Shown: positions 1 through 14,006, counted from the first letter of the stretch. The stretch is 57,619 nt of DNA from Ophiocordyceps camponoti-saundersi (nom. inval.) (GCA_003339415.1 PDHQ01000226.1:1-57619), one strand, 5' to 3'. Program-made: numbers and translations. Notes: generated from the letters alone by a model not told the origin.

Positions 1-1974
<1,974 letters not shown>

Positions 1975-2712
1975 ATTATATATTTTAAATAAAATATAAG
2001 TATAATATCCTTATTAGAGAGTTATTATATTACTAATATAGCTTTATATTTTAAAGCTATATTTATAGCTTATATAATCTTTTATAAGTTAATTATAAAA
2101 TATTTATATTAATTATAGTATTTTTTATAAATATAATAATTTCTTTATTAAAGTAGCTTAAGATAAGTTTAACTATTATATATTTATTAATAGTTATAAA
2201 AGCTTATATAAAGTAAGCTTAATTAATATTAAAGCTAATAATTAATAATAAGGCTTTTTATATAGCTTTAATAATTATTTTCTTAATTAATCTAATAATT
2301 TTAAGTAAAAGTTAAGTCTTAGTTTAATTTAAAGTAGCTATATATTTCTTATAAAATTTAGCTTTAAAAGCTATTATAATATTTTATATTTTAAGAAACG
2401 CTATAGCTAATATTACCGCGGTAAGCGTATTATATATATCCTTTATATTATAATTACTAAAGCGCTATACTTAGTTTATTACTTTATTTATCTTAATATT
2501 ATTATTATATTACTCTTAGCTAAACTAAGGATATTATTAGGACTAACTTAGTCCTCGCAACCCCCTATTTATAATTATAGGAGTATCGCCCTCTTTTTAA
2601 GCACCGGCCTTAGCCGCCGCGGTTACTATTATTATCTCCTTAGTAAGAAATATATTATAGTAAGTAAAATACTAAATAACAAGTCCTATCTTATTATTAT
2701 AAAAGGTTATTT
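1975..2712 (-). mobile_element. LINE fragment, 5' end only
   Basis: Co-linear with about 13245-13965 of LINE-1 and inverted with about 46690-47400 of LINE-2. It therefore carries the element's 5' terminus (at 2712) and the start of the ORF1 region, and lacks everything 3' of this. LINE copies usually lose their 5' end, so a fragment that keeps only the 5' end must come from deletion or a later rearrangement, not ordinary truncated retrotransposition. Its GC-rich patch at about 2555-2625 matches the least mutated 5' part of the full copies. The abrupt junction with family X lies at about 1975. Confidence 0.8.
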
Positions 2713-2838
2713 TTTAGCGGCGGTATTAATATAATAATAAAAGATTTAAATAAAGTTATAAAATCTTATAAGTAAGCAGATAGCTTTATAATTATAAAGA
2801 TTCTTAAATTTTTAATTTTAAATTACTTATATTTTATA
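2713..2838 (-). pseudogene. Ty3/gypsy RT-RNase H connection fragment
   Basis: About 126 bp similar to 20541-20660 of the gypsy-2 element and in the same orientation. Read on the - strand it encodes the segment after the RT palm (in gypsy elements, the region of the form 'LRDVQSFLGFANFYRRFI'), with His, Gly and Asp codons changed as expected for RIP. It is isolated between a LINE 5' fragment and a SINE. It is probably a scrap of a second gypsy-2 family copy. Confidence 0.7.
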
Positions 2839-2845
2839 AAAGGCC

Positions 2846-3094
2846 TTCTTAGCGTAGTAGTTAAGCGCTTAGAGAAATTAGTCTTTTATAAGCAAGGTAG
2901 TTAGTTTAAATCTAGTAAAGGGTATAAGTATTTTTTACCCTAACTATATAGCTAGAGTATAATCTAACCTTAGTATAGCCTTAATAAGAGTAATAACTTT
3001 ACTAAGTTTATAATAAGTATAGTTAAGGGGCTATAATAATATAAGTTATTAAGAGACTAGGAACCTTTTAATAATAATTATAAGCTACCTTAGT
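2846..3094 (+). mobile_element. tRNA-derived SINE, copy 1
   Basis: A repeat of about 250 bp with an inverted second copy at about 14507-14757. Its head carries a split RNA polymerase III promoter: an A-box-like TAGTTAAGCGC at 2858-2868 and a B-box-like AGTTTAAATCT at 2903-2913, 35 bp apart. These match TRGYNNARNGG and GGTTCRANTCC apart from C-to-T and G-to-A changes. The head resembles a tRNA with a long arm. The remaining 170 bp or so is a non-tRNA body ending near an AATAATAATTATAA tail. Presence in two places argues against a genuine tRNA gene. I could not settle the parental tRNA. Confidence 0.72.
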
Positions 3095-3137
3095 AGCTAA
3101 AAGGCTAGGGACTAATTTAATTTAGTAATAAAATATA

Positions 3138-3443
3138 TATAGGAAATATTAAAAAATAATAATAATTTATATAAGTAAGGAAAGAGATTTATATATAAGT
3201 TAGATAAGGAAAAGGGGTATATTATATAAGATATATTATAAGGAAATAAGATAATAAGAGTAATATAAGTTTTATTAGTATTTTTATTATAGTATTTTAG
3301 ATAAAAGCTTTAATAGACTCCTAGTTAATATTAAACTAGTTTTAGGAAGAGATTAGATTATACTTAATCTAATATTAAATATAAGAGGAAGGTATATATA
3401 AAGAAAGAAAAGGGGGAATATATATAAGAATATTTTATATATA
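3138..3443 (+). repeat. 5' LTR of Ty1/copia element
   Basis: A 306-bp sequence with a direct copy at 26489-26791. Starts TATAGGAAATATT (other copy TATAAGAAATATT), the expected RIP product of TGTA..., and ends ...TTTTATATATA (CA to TA). The second copy directly follows a recognisable copia RNase H domain, which identifies this pair as the LTRs of one copia element. The base-level 3' end is ambiguous by a few bases because the sequence is only A and T there. Confidence 0.8.
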
Positions 3444-5354
3444 AGTAAGGTTCGGAATCCCTTAATAAATAAAATATAGATAATTATTAAGAATTAAAGA
3501 ATATACTTTTAGTAATATTAATTTTTATTTACTCTTATATATATATTATAAAGGCTAATAAATATTAATTAATAGTTAAAATCTAATTAATTATAGATTA
3601 GTAAAAAATAAAATAATTAACTTTAATAATAAACTTTTATAAAAGTAACTATATAAAGGTAAATTATAATTAATTAAAGAGTTAATAAAAGGCTATATAA
3701 GACCCTTTTTAGAACTTTTAAAAAAATTAACTTAAAAGCTTTATAATATTTATTAGAAGCTAGTTTAAATTATTATTTATAATTATAAGCACTTCCCTTA
3801 TAAATAAAATAGAACTTTTTAAATATAATAACTAATTAACTTAAAAAGCTTTCGGATATATAAAAATCCCTAAGTAATATTAAAATAAGTTTAACTTTAA
3901 CTAATAAGATAATAATATTTAAGAAGATTATAAAAATATAAAAATAATTAAGCTTATAATAGTAAGATTTATTTTATTTATTTAAAAAAATAAATATATT
4001 TCTAGCCTCGCCTTATTTAATATTTTCTAGTAATATTTTAATAGCTAAAAAGTAAAGATATAGGAAATAAAATAAGTTTTTATAAAGGACCTTATTAAGA
4101 GTTTTCTTATTAAATAAGGTATCTATATTAGAAAGTCTAAGGAACTTACTTTTAAAAAATTTAAGAATTTTCTAAATTTAAATAAACTTTTAATATAGCT
4201 ATTTTAGGTATTTAAGAAAACCCTTTTTAAACCTAAACTTATAATCTTAGAAAAATTACTTTTAAAAACTAAGATAAAAGTAAATTAGAATATTACTAAA
4301 CTTATATTATAATACTAATAAGTATCCTAATAAGGACTTAGCTTAGATACCTAAAATAACTAAAATCTGCTTAATACTTAAGCTTTATTATTAAAACCCC
4401 CCGCTTAGATTTAACTTACTTAATAATTAACTATATATTAGTTTTAAAACCCGGAAGCTATTACTTAAAAAGCTTAGTCCTTATTTAATATTTTTATAAA
4501 AAACCTTTTAATAAGTATAGCTAAACTTAATATTAATAGCAAAAATAATTATTTAGATATTAAAATAGATTTATACTAATATTAATAAAAACTATTATTA
4601 AGGATTTTTTAATTTTAAAATAAACTATTACTTAATATTATTACTTTTATTACTCTTCCCTTATTTAATTTTCTTAAAATTTATATTAGTATAAATATTA
4701 TTACTAAGTTTACTAAAGTTTAGGATAAAAATACCTTATATATAGGAGAACTATATAACCTTTTAGATAATAAAATTTATATTTTAATAAATATTTATTA
4801 TATTTTAAAAATTTATCTTTTTTATTTTTATATACTTTTTCTAAATATTCTTTTAAGCTAAGCTTATTATTATTATTTAAATTATATAAATTTATTTTTT
4901 ACTTTCTATAAAATATATTTTTAAATATAAAAATATTTTAATATAAGTATTAATTACTTTTATTATTATATAAATTAAATAATTATTATATATTTATTTA
5001 TTTATATTTTACTCCCTAATTATAAGCTTTATAAAATTTTATAAAAGTTATTTAATAAACTAAACCTTTACTAATATACTTTTAAATTAAAGTATTTTAA
5101 TAATATTTCTTTTTTAATATCTTTTATTAATATATATTAAAGCGTCCTTAAACTTAAATTTACTTTTTTTAATTAGCTAAGAATATTAAATCTCTTATAT
5201 TTAACTTTTATTCCTCTTTTAAAACTATACTTATTTATTAGTTTAATACCTTATAATATATTTAATAGCTTACTTAAGCTTTACTTTTACTTACTATAAC
5301 TTTTTTAAATTCTTTTTATCTTAACTATTAATATTAAAAAACCCTTAATTAAAG
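3444..5354 (+). pseudogene. Copia 5' internal region (expected gag/protease), RIP-degraded
   Basis: Lies directly downstream of the copia 5' LTR, where gag and protease are expected. Several + strand stretches read as protein with only TAA/TAG interruptions, for example about 4640-4860. I could not match a specific gag or protease motif, so the assignment rests on position and on the pol domains that resume beyond the inserted X-B and LINE-1. Right after the LTR is AGTAAGGTTCGGAATCCC, where a primer-binding site would lie; I could not pair it with a particular tRNA. The segment ends at the 15-bp duplication that flanks X copy B. Confidence 0.5.
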
Positions 5355-5369
5355 TTTAAGCTAATATTA
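5355..5369. repeat. Target-site duplication, left of X copy B
   Basis: TTTAAGCTAATATTA here recurs with one mismatch as TTTAAGCTTATATTA at 7232-7246 and again at 13992-14006. The first pair brackets X copy B and the second pair brackets LINE-1. Confidence 0.7.
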
Positions 5370-5382
5370 ATAATAATAATAA

Positions 5383-7229
5383 TTTATACGCTAATATACC
5401 TTATATAGCTTAGAACTATCTTATATATATTTTAAAAGAGGGAAAAACTAAAGAACTTAAAGTAAAACCCTCTCTTTAAGCGTTACTTTAACTTTAAGTT
5501 AAACCCCGCCTATACCTAGTATTTTATATATTTAATAAGTTAAGTATTAACTAGTAATTTAAAAGCTAATATTTCCCCTAAAGCGGGCTTTATAGTAATA
5601 AAAGTATATATAAACTAAGTTTAGTATAAAGTTTAGATAACTTACTTATCTTTTTAGCTATTATTATTATTATAAATTAAATCTTTATATTTAATTAAAA
5701 TAGCTTTAATAATTTAATTTATTAAAACCTTATTAGTATAGCTTAAAAATATATAAAAGTTTTACTATTTTATAATAAACTTTATAATAGCTAATCTTAA
5801 AAAATAGCTAGATTATTGCGGTAAAATAGTAAATAAGTACGAAATTAGAGTTAAAAGAGGGAGTTTTACTATATTCGCTTTTTAGCGTTTCCGCCTTAGC
5901 TATTATTAGTTTCTAGTTAGCGCTAAAGGAGGAGAAGGGGTAATATATATAAAATTTTAATTTATAAATTTCTAAAGTTAAATAATATATATATTTTTCG
6001 CCTAGTCCTATATTACTCTTATCTTAAAGTAAAGTTAACTTTACTTAAAATAAAACTTTTAATAAAAAAAATAATAATATAATTTTTTCCTATAAGCTAT
6101 AAGGTAAATAAACTTACTTTTTATATATAAAGTAGTAAAATACTAATTATATTATAGTTTTATTATATAATATTTAGTAATATATCTAAGTTAGTAATAT
6201 TTAAAATATTACTAAGGTTAGATTTTTAATATATATAGTTTAATAATAATAATTTCTACTTATATTATTATATTTTTATTATAAATTTAGTTTATTTCTA
6301 TTACGCTATTAATAATAATTATTAAAAAACTTTACTAAATCTTAGAATAATATTTTTTATATATAATTATATTATTAAAATTTTATTCGATAACTTTATT
6401 TTTTTCTAAAAAGCTTCCTTATCGCTTTATTATAAGGCTCGCGCTAGTATTTTTTTTATAATAAAAGTATAATTTTTACTAATAAAGCGTACCTTTTCTT
6501 TAAAAGTAATATAAAGCTACTTTAAATTAAATTAAAGCTTATAAATAATATCTTAGAATATTATTCTAATATTACTATTAAGTAGTTTCCTTATTATAAA
6601 AGCTTAGCCTTACTTATAAAGTTTATAATTAATATTTATTATAATTATTTTAAGGCCTTAAACTTAGAGTAAGGTAATTATAAAGTTAAAGTAAATTATA
6701 AGCTAATACTTATATTACTTAGAAACTTATTTTTTAATAGTTTTCTTTAGCGCTCTAGCTATAATTATAGCTTATATTAAAGGAGTTCCGCTCCCCTTAA
6801 ACTTATAAAAAAAAGAGGAAATTATAGCCGTAATAGCTAAAAAGATAATCCTAACTAATAAAGTTAAAGTAAAAGGAGCACCTCCCTAAACTTTTTTAAA
6901 CTTTACTACTTATTTAATAATTACTTATATAAAGATAAAAGCGTTTTTTAAAATAATTTTATTAATATTTACCTTAGCTTCTAATAAGGTAATAAGTATA
7001 GTAAACTTTTAAGTCTAAGATTATTATAATTTAAAGTAAAGCTATATTTTAAGTAAAAACTTTTCGCAGTTATAATTAACTTATATAGCGTTACCCTCCC
7101 TTTTAAAGTTACTTTAGGCGCGGCTAGCTATTATTATAAAGTAATAAAAGGAGCGGAGTCTGCTTATAATATAAAAATAAGAAGTTTATATTTATATAAT
7201 TATAAGCGCGGAATTTATAGAATATATAC
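5383..7229. mobile_element. Unclassified repeat family X, copy B
   Basis: Full-length copy of the 1.85-kb family, co-linear with 127-1974, preceded by a short (TAA)n at about 5371-5382. The flanking 15-bp duplication (5355-5369 and 7232-7246) is the size expected for target-primed reverse transcription, so X is more likely a non-LTR retroelement (perhaps non-autonomous) than a DNA transposon. If so, the terminal TAA repeat puts its 3' end on the left, i.e. - strand orientation; I infer this and do not see it directly. It is inserted in the copia element. The best continuous + strand frame is about 6780-7220, but I recognise no domain. Confidence 0.72.
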
Positions 7230-7246
7230 TATTTAAGCTTATATTA
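7230..7246. repeat. Target-site duplication, left of LINE-1
   Basis: TATTTAAGCTTATATTA, repeated perfectly at 13990-14006 (17 bp). It defines the outer limits of LINE-1. Confidence 0.9.
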
Positions 7247-7269
7247 TTATTATTATTATAATACTCTAA

Positions 7270-7405
7270 AGGCTATAGAAATAGCTGCTAGAACCTTAGT
7301 AGTAAGTTAAGTAGGAAAAACCCTCCTAAAAGAGGTAAAACCCCCCGCTATATAGTAGGACCGCGTCTAGCTCGGGGCCGGGCTAGGCGCTCTATATATA
7401 TAAAG
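7270..7405 (-). other. Conserved GC-rich 3' UTR block of the LINE
   Basis: A patch of higher GC with runs such as AAAACCCCCCGC and CTCGGGGCCGGGCTAGG, nearly identical in inverted form at 53230-53365. It lies just inside the (TAA)n tail, where LINE 3' UTR structures recognised by the reverse transcriptase are found. It contains short inverted repeats able to fold. Recognition by RT is inference. Confidence 0.6.
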
Positions 7406-7623
7406 AAAGTAACTATTAGTTACGGTAATACTATATAACGTAAGGAAAGATAAGGAAAGATAGATAAGATAAAGAAAAAATAATAGTAGCGGCGGTATAT
7501 ATTACCTATACGTGCTAGTATATACCTCCCCGGCCTTTAAGTATATATTACTTAACCTTTAAGTATATAGCTACGTACCTCCTTTACGTATAGTATATAC
7601 CTAAGTATATACCCCTTTTTTAA

Positions 7624-7665
7624 GCTTTCCTAATCGGGAAGCTTTCCTAATTAGGAAGTTAGTTT
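7624..7665. repeat. Short tandem duplication in LINE 3' region
   Basis: GGAAGCTTTCCTAAT-like units occur twice in a row, beside several TATATACC/AAGTATATA motifs at 7490-7620. The same arrangement is present inverted at about 52970-53125, so it belongs to the family. Confidence 0.6.
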
Positions 7666-7989
7666 TTATAAATTAGTAACTTAAGGCTTAAAAGTATATA
7701 AAAAAGGGGGGGGTTACTTTTACTAATATAAGTAAGCTATCGCTATTTTATTATTTTTTTAATAATTTTAATTATATAAGTAATCCTTAGCGCGCGTAAT
7801 TAGTTTATAGCTAACCTATACCAGAGTAAAATACCCGCTAAACCCGACTTTCCTTAAGCGGTATCTTATATAAAGTATATTAATACGCTTATTAGCTTTA
7901 AGAACCTTTATTAAGTATAAAGAAATAAGTACTTAGCCTTAGTATATATCTATATCTACTAATAATTAAGGTAAACTATCTAAGCGTAG

Positions 7990-9075
7990 CTTACGTTAAA
8001 TATACGAATAATCGCACTAAGTATTAGCTAATTAATAATCCCGCTATAGCTAAAGTTATTCGCGCTACGGTTAAGGTTACCCGCTAGCTAAGCTTTAATT
8101 ATAACGCTTAAATAGTAAGTAATATTAAAGTTATATTAAATTTATAGTAAGTTCTATACTAATAAGTATAATAGAAAAATATAATTTAGCGCGTTAAAAA
8201 GATATACGCTATTACGTATTATAATAATACTTACGCTAATTAAGTTATATAAGCGGCTACTAGCTATATACTACTTTAAAGCTTATAGCCTCTTACTATT
8301 AAGGAGGACCTTATTATTAAAATAACCGAAAATTTAATTAGCGCTAACTAACTTATCGCTATTATATTAGCTTAAATATAAAAGTAGTATATTTTTTATA
8401 TATAAGTAATTAACTTTTTTAAATAATTAATTAAAAAGCTACGCTATATCCGCCGCGCTGCTAAAAATAATATACGCTTATAAGGGAGCTTATCTTTTAC
8501 TAATCGTCCTCTTATCCTTTATACTCCGCCTCTTATTACTAATTCCGCTTCCGCCCTAATACCTATCGAGTTTAAGTTTAAGTTTAAGTTAGAGGCCGAT
8601 AAGCTTAGCGAGCCCGAGATTACTTTTACCTTAAGCGTTAAGATTACCCCCGCCGCTAGGGAGGATATTACTAGCGCTTATACTAAGACCGCGCCGCCTT
8701 CTTATAAGGAGATTTCTAATCTTATTTAAGATAGTTTAGTTAATAATATATTTAGTAATAAAAACTTTATAATACTAGTTAGTAATTATATTATATTTAA
8801 TAAGGAAGAGGAGCTAGCGATAAAAAAAGAGTAAGTAGCTTTAGTTTACGCTTATAGTTATAATTAAAGTTAAGGCCGCGGCCGAGGCCGCGGCTATAAT
8901 AAGCGCAGTTAGTTTTACGCTTTATACGGTTAAGTTAATATTTTATATATAGTTAAGATAGTTTAGCTCCGGGGTTAGGTAAGTAGCTAGTAAAATAAAT
9001 AATAAAATTATTACTATAAAGCGGCCTTTATATATCTATTATAAGGCCGAAAGCCCTATCTCCTTTATTTATTTT
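7990..9075 (+). pseudogene. Gag-like ORF relic antisense to the LINE
   Basis: On the + strand, opposite to LINE-1's own coding strand, a long frame is interrupted only by RIP-type TAA/TAG. The best part, about 8540-8830, is some 95 codons with one stop and contains the string KLSEPEITFTLSVKIT. It is followed near 8875-8900 by an RG-rich tract (GRGRGRGRG) and a His/Cys-like stretch, a layout typical of a Gag nucleic-acid-binding tail. The matching frame is present in LINE-2 on its - strand (about 51560-52640) with conserved amino acids. I cannot name the family, and a chance open frame cannot be fully excluded because TGA is absent here. Confidence 0.45.
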
Positions 9076-10239
9076 ACTTTTATAAAATAATATTATAAGG
9101 TTAAATTAGCGTAATTATTTAAATAAAAGAAACTAATATATAAGTTTAGCTATAAATTAAAGGTTATTAAGTATTTTAATAAGGTTACGCTAATCTTATA
9201 TTAGTTACTAGTTAGTATTAAGAAGTAGCTTATTTTTATAAGTAAAAGTATAGTTAAGAAAAATATATAGTATTATCTTATCCTTACTATTATAAGGGCA
9301 CCGCTTTAAAACTACTTTAAGGACCTTATAAGCTTAGAGAAAAGAATTAAGTTTAATATATCTAATTTAAAATTATATAAGTATTATATTAATAAACTTA
9401 AGAAATTCTTTATAAATATATAAGGTAATTCTAGCCTTAAGCTATAGCGGTTTATTAATAAGGTAGCTATAAGACTATCTATACTTCTTAAGCTTACTTT
9501 CTTAGGAATATTATCGGAGGAGCTACTTTTCTCGGAATTTAGTATTAAAGTCGCGTTATATATATTTAGCCTCCGGTTTAGGTTTAGTTTATATTTTATA
9601 AAATTCCTCTAAATCTTATAATACTTAATATCTTTATTAATAAGGGCGCCCCTTACGCTTATATCTAACTTATTTAGCGGCCTTTTTTATTATAGTATAA
9701 ATAAGGTTTACTATATTTATATATTAAAAGTAGTAGTAAATATAAGCTATTTAGTAAGTAAAATATAAGTTAAGGGGGGGGATAAAAGCCTTTACTTCGA
9801 TATAATAAAAAGGGGTAGCCTTATAAGCTATAATAATAACTCTTAAGTATTTAAACTATTTTATAGCTAGCGCCTTTATAATAAGGCTATATAGTTTCCC
9901 CCCTAGTTACGTAAGCGGGGCGAATTAAGATATATTAAATATAATCGCTAATTTAATAGCTTTAATATATACCTCCTTTACTCTTAATAAAATATAACTT
10001 TATATTAATATAGTAATCCCGGTAAAGGCTAAGTATTAACGCTTAAGTTTAATAATAAGTTTTAAAAAGTAAAACTTCTATTAAAATTTATAATATAGCT
10101 AAACCCCTAAAAATCTCGCCTTTTACGTAAGCTATATTATCTCTATACTAAGCTAAAGCTAGGTTATATCCGCTTTCCTAGCTTTTATAAAATATATTAA
10201 CTTACTTTTAGCTAGCTAAAAAGTTATTTTATACTTAAG

Positions 10240-10640
10240 AGCTTATTATTTATAAATTCGCTATACCCGCTTAAGTTAGAGGAGTACTTAGGCCTTATTA
10301 CGTCCGATACTAAGTATATTAATATTATTAGCGAAGCTTACTATAAATAGTTTAGTTATTAAGTTTAAATATTAATATAATAAGGATATATATAATAAGA
10401 AAAAGACTAGTAATATAGGGGACTTTTAGGGGACTTTTTACTAAATTAAGAAAGTATTATTAAGCTTATAATTAAACTTAAGCTATAAGGTTTTAGCGGT
10501 AAGATAAGAATAAATAAACGCTATAACTTATTTAAGAAAGCTTAAGTAGTTAAGAATAACTATTAGCTTATTATAAGAAATATAATTAAAAGTTTTAATA
10601 AGGTTTAGTAAGAAGAGCGAGGCGGTACCGCCTTAGTTCT
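10240..10640 (-). pseudogene. LINE-1 reverse transcriptase core relic
   Basis: Position inferred from the inverted copy, where the RT motifs are read directly at about 50020-50400. Here the GC content and block order are the same in mirror image. The function was reverse transcription of the LINE RNA at a nicked target. It is broken by many RIP stops and the catalytic Asp pair is lost. Confidence 0.75.
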
Positions 10641-12749
10641 AAATAATTTTAATAGTTTTAGTAAATATAAGGATTATAGTATTAATAAAGCGTTATAGCT
10701 TATTACCTATTTAGCTATTTAGGAGGATATTAGCCGCTTCCGCTATAAACGCTATTTTCCTAATAATAATTATTTCTAAGATTTTCCTTATTATATTAAG
10801 AAGCGAAATTAGCTTATACCCGCCTAAAGTATAATATATAGCCGGTAATTTACTTACTTTACGGATAATTATAATATTAAAAGCTTTAAATTATAATAGG
10901 AAGTAGCCGCTATTAATATAGCTTTAGAAGATTTTTTAGAAAACTTAGATAAGGGGGGGTTTATATTTTTTTAGGAACTTAACTAAGATCCTATTAGGGC
11001 CGGCGGACTTTTATAAAGCGATTAAGAAAAGGGCAAAATAAACGTTATCGGTAATAATTAAACGTTTAATATAAAAAAAAGGGAAAGGTTTATCTAAAAT
11101 AAAAGGAGGGGCCGAGGCGGTAAAAATAAGGAAGAATTACTAGCTAAGTAAAATCGCTTTATCTAAGAATATAGATATTAAGTTTAAATTAGGGCTTTTT
11201 TATAGCGTTAGTATATATATAAGCTTTAGTAAGGCCTAGCTTCGGAGCTAAGCTTAATATTCTATTATCTAAAATATTACTAAGTTTATTAAAATATTAT
11301 CGAAGAAATCGCGCTAAGCTTTATAGTAAGCTACGCTAATTATAAACTTTTATATTTTTATTATTTCCTAATAGTTTTACTAATAAGAGTTAGTAAAGTT
11401 AGCTTTTTAATATTTTCGGGCCCGCTTTACGGCTATTATAATAGCCGCTATTACTTAATTTTACTAATTTTATATCGTAAGGTATATATAGATATATAAT
11501 AATATTATAATCTCTATTATTATTTCTAACTATTTATATAATAAGGTAATTACTCCTTTTAAAGCTTTAGGTATAAAAATATTATATAATTTAAGCTTAA
11601 GTTAGTTTTATACTTTAGCTATAAGTATATCTAAGTAAAAAAAGCGCTAAATCTTAATTAGTATAGTATTAGGGTGGAGGTTAGTATTTACGTAAATAAC
11701 TTATAAAATATAGTTAGAGCTAATAAGGTTAAGGTTATTTCCTTAGTATATCGCCCGGTAGTCTAATATAGCTTAGGCTAGGTTAATAATATTAGTTTAT
11801 TTATTATATATTTCCTAAGTAACCTCGCCCGGAGGCGTAATAAGTCCGAAATAGAGGCTAGTTATAAGATTAAGGAAATTAGCTACTCTAAGGGAGGACT
11901 TTTCGTAATAGTCCTATAAGGGGTAATAAAGGTTAAAATCGTTATATAAAAAAGTAGCTATTAAGGTTAGGTTAAGGTAAAAAAAGTTACGCTATAAGAA
12001 AGGGCTAGATTAAATTACCGATAAGGGTAAGTAAATAAATATAATTTATAATAAGGGTATAATATAAAATAAAATAGAAGCTATATTAAGTATAGTAAAA
12101 AGTATTTAAAAAGAGGGGTTTAGTTATTTATAAATATAAAGAATTACTTAATTACTAAAGTTTATAAATTTATATAGGGAGATACTAAGAAGCGGAGGGC
12201 GTTTAAATTAGTCGCGTTATAATTCTTATAAATAAATAAGATTATAGCTAATAAGGCTACGGAGTATAGTATAAATAAGGTAATTACGCTTTTATATATT
12301 CTAAAAAAGGGTTTTAATCTTTATTAAAAGTAAGGGAGGTAGAGGTTTATAATTATATCGGTATAAAGAAAAGGGCGGAAAAAGGGGTAAAGGAGGGTGC
12401 GGAGGAGGGTATAATAAAGGGGGAAGGGGTAAGAGGGGGAGGATAAGTTCCTTAAGCTCTGCCGCTACCCTATCCGCTACGGGATCTAAAGGTAGCGCCG
12501 CTCCCGCCTTAGCCCTTTTTCGGTACTAAGGTAGGCTTATCGTTTATATTAAAGTAGAGTATTACTTATAACTATATAAAGGCTATACGTAACCGCTTCT
12601 AGGACTAAACCTTAGTAAAGCTATTACTAGTTTAGAATTAAGTTAGCTAAAAGTAGTTTTAAAACTTATAAAGTTAGTATATATAATTACTATATACTTA
12701 GTTTTAGTATACTTTTACGGTAAGGTAGTCTTAGGATTATAAGGCGTAA

Positions 12750-13600
12750 TTCCCCTTATAAAAAATATAGTTTTTAATATTAGTTTTAGTAAGGGCTAGA
12801 TATACGCTCTCCTTTTCTAAGTACGCTATAGCTATATATATTTTATAATATAGCTATTTTTAGTAATATTTCGCTATATACCTATATTAATAATATTAGT
12901 AATATTATTAAGGTTATATTATATTATTATAAACTTCTATATAGGAGATTTCTATATTTATAATTAAGCTATTTTATATAAATTTATTAGCGTTTATTAT
13001 ATTAATAATTCTTAAGATAATATAAGTACGCGTAGCTCCCTTACTATAGGGCTAGAGCGCTTAAACTTAGGCGATATCGATTTTATTATATTTTTTAATT
13101 TACTATAAAAATATATCTTAGTTACTATAAGCGGCCTTTACTTATACTCTCTTTACTATAATAAAAAAGGTTTTCTAGCTATAAACCGCCCTCTTACTAA
13201 AAACGATAAGGATTTACTTAACTAAGCTTACTTATCTTTTATATTCCGGATAAAATATAATTACTATATCTTTATTAAGGAGTTATCTTATAACTAATAT
13301 AGCCTTATATTTTAAAGCTATATTCGCGGCTTATATAATCTTTTATAAAGTTAGCTATAAAATATTTATATTAATTATAATATTTTTTATAAATATAGTA
13401 ACTTCTTTATCGGAGTAATTAGGGATAGGTTTAATTACTATACCGCTAGTAATAGCTATAAAAGCTTATAATAGCTAAGTTAGACTAATATTAGGGCTAA
13501 TAGTTTATAAGAATACCTTCTATATAGCTTAAGTAACTATCTTTTTAATTAACTTAGTAATCTTAAGTAAAAGTTAGGTAATATTCTAGTTTAGGGGGGT
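12750..13600 (-). pseudogene. LINE-1 ORF1 (Gag-like, CCHC knuckles) relic
   Basis: Mirror of 47000-48010 in LINE-2, where tandem CCHC-type knuckles are readable with Cys and His changed to Tyr. ORF1 proteins of Tad/I-type LINEs bind the element RNA. Every knuckle Cys is lost here by TGC/TGT to TAC/TAT changes. Confidence 0.65.
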
Positions 13601-13989
13601 TACGAATTTCTTACGGAGTTTAGCTTTAAAAGCTATTATAATATTTTAGGCGTCGGAGAACGCTACGGTAAGCATTACTATAGCTAGTTTATTATAAGCT
13701 TCCTTTATATCGCTATTATAAAGGTCCCGTATTTACTCCGCTTCTCCTCCTATTCCGACGCTATTATTATATTATCCTTAGCCGGATTAGGGGTGCTATA
13801 GGGACTATCCTAGTCCCCGCGCACCTTTATCTACGACTATAAGCGCGTCGCCTGCCCCTTAAGCCCCGGCTAAAGCCGCCGCGGGCGCTATTAACTTCTT
13901 CTCGGTAATAAATATATAGTAAAGAGCGAAAAGTTAAGTAACGGGTCCTATCCCGTTTTCGTAAAAGGTTACTTAATAAGGTATAACCT

Positions 13990-14006
13990 TATTTAAGCTT
14001 ATATTA
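13990..14006. repeat. Target-site duplication, right of LINE-1
   Basis: TATTTAAGCTTATATTA, identical to 7230-7246. The sequence to its right resumes the copia element. Confidence 0.9.

Larger units (their letters stand above)
7247..13989 (-). mobile_element. LINE-1: full-length non-LTR retrotransposon (Tad1/I-like)
   Basis: A 6.74-kb unit bounded by a perfect 17-bp target-site duplication, with an inverted copy at 46665-53387. On the - strand the 5' end is at 13989 and the 3' end at 7247, where a short (TAA)n tail (seen here as TTA units, about 7244-7257) precedes the duplication. Order on the - strand: GC-rich 5' region (13650-13900), ORF1 with zinc knuckles (about 12750-13600), ORF2 with reverse transcriptase (about 10250-10640), a long 3' region, and a conserved GC-rich 3' UTR (7270-7400). 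The domain assignment is clearer in copy 2. It is inserted next to X copy B inside copia. The RT Asp codons are RIP-mutated, so it is dead. Confidence 0.9.

Noticed and set aside
2640..2660. Telomere repeats or subtelomeric arrays
   Set aside because: Only isolated CCCTAA/TTAGGG-like hexamers occur in the window, with no tandem run anywhere.
2855..2920. A genuine tRNA gene at the A/B-box pair
   Set aside because: The same sequence with a 170-bp non-tRNA body is present inverted at 14507-14757, and no clean acceptor stem can be drawn, so a SINE head is the better call.
7247..13989. LINE-1 coding on the + strand
   Set aside because: The (TAA)n tail lies at the 53387 end of copy 2, and RT, thumb and ORF1 knuckles all read on the + strand there, so copy 1 must be - strand. 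The + strand frame in copy 1 is the antisense gag-like ORF.
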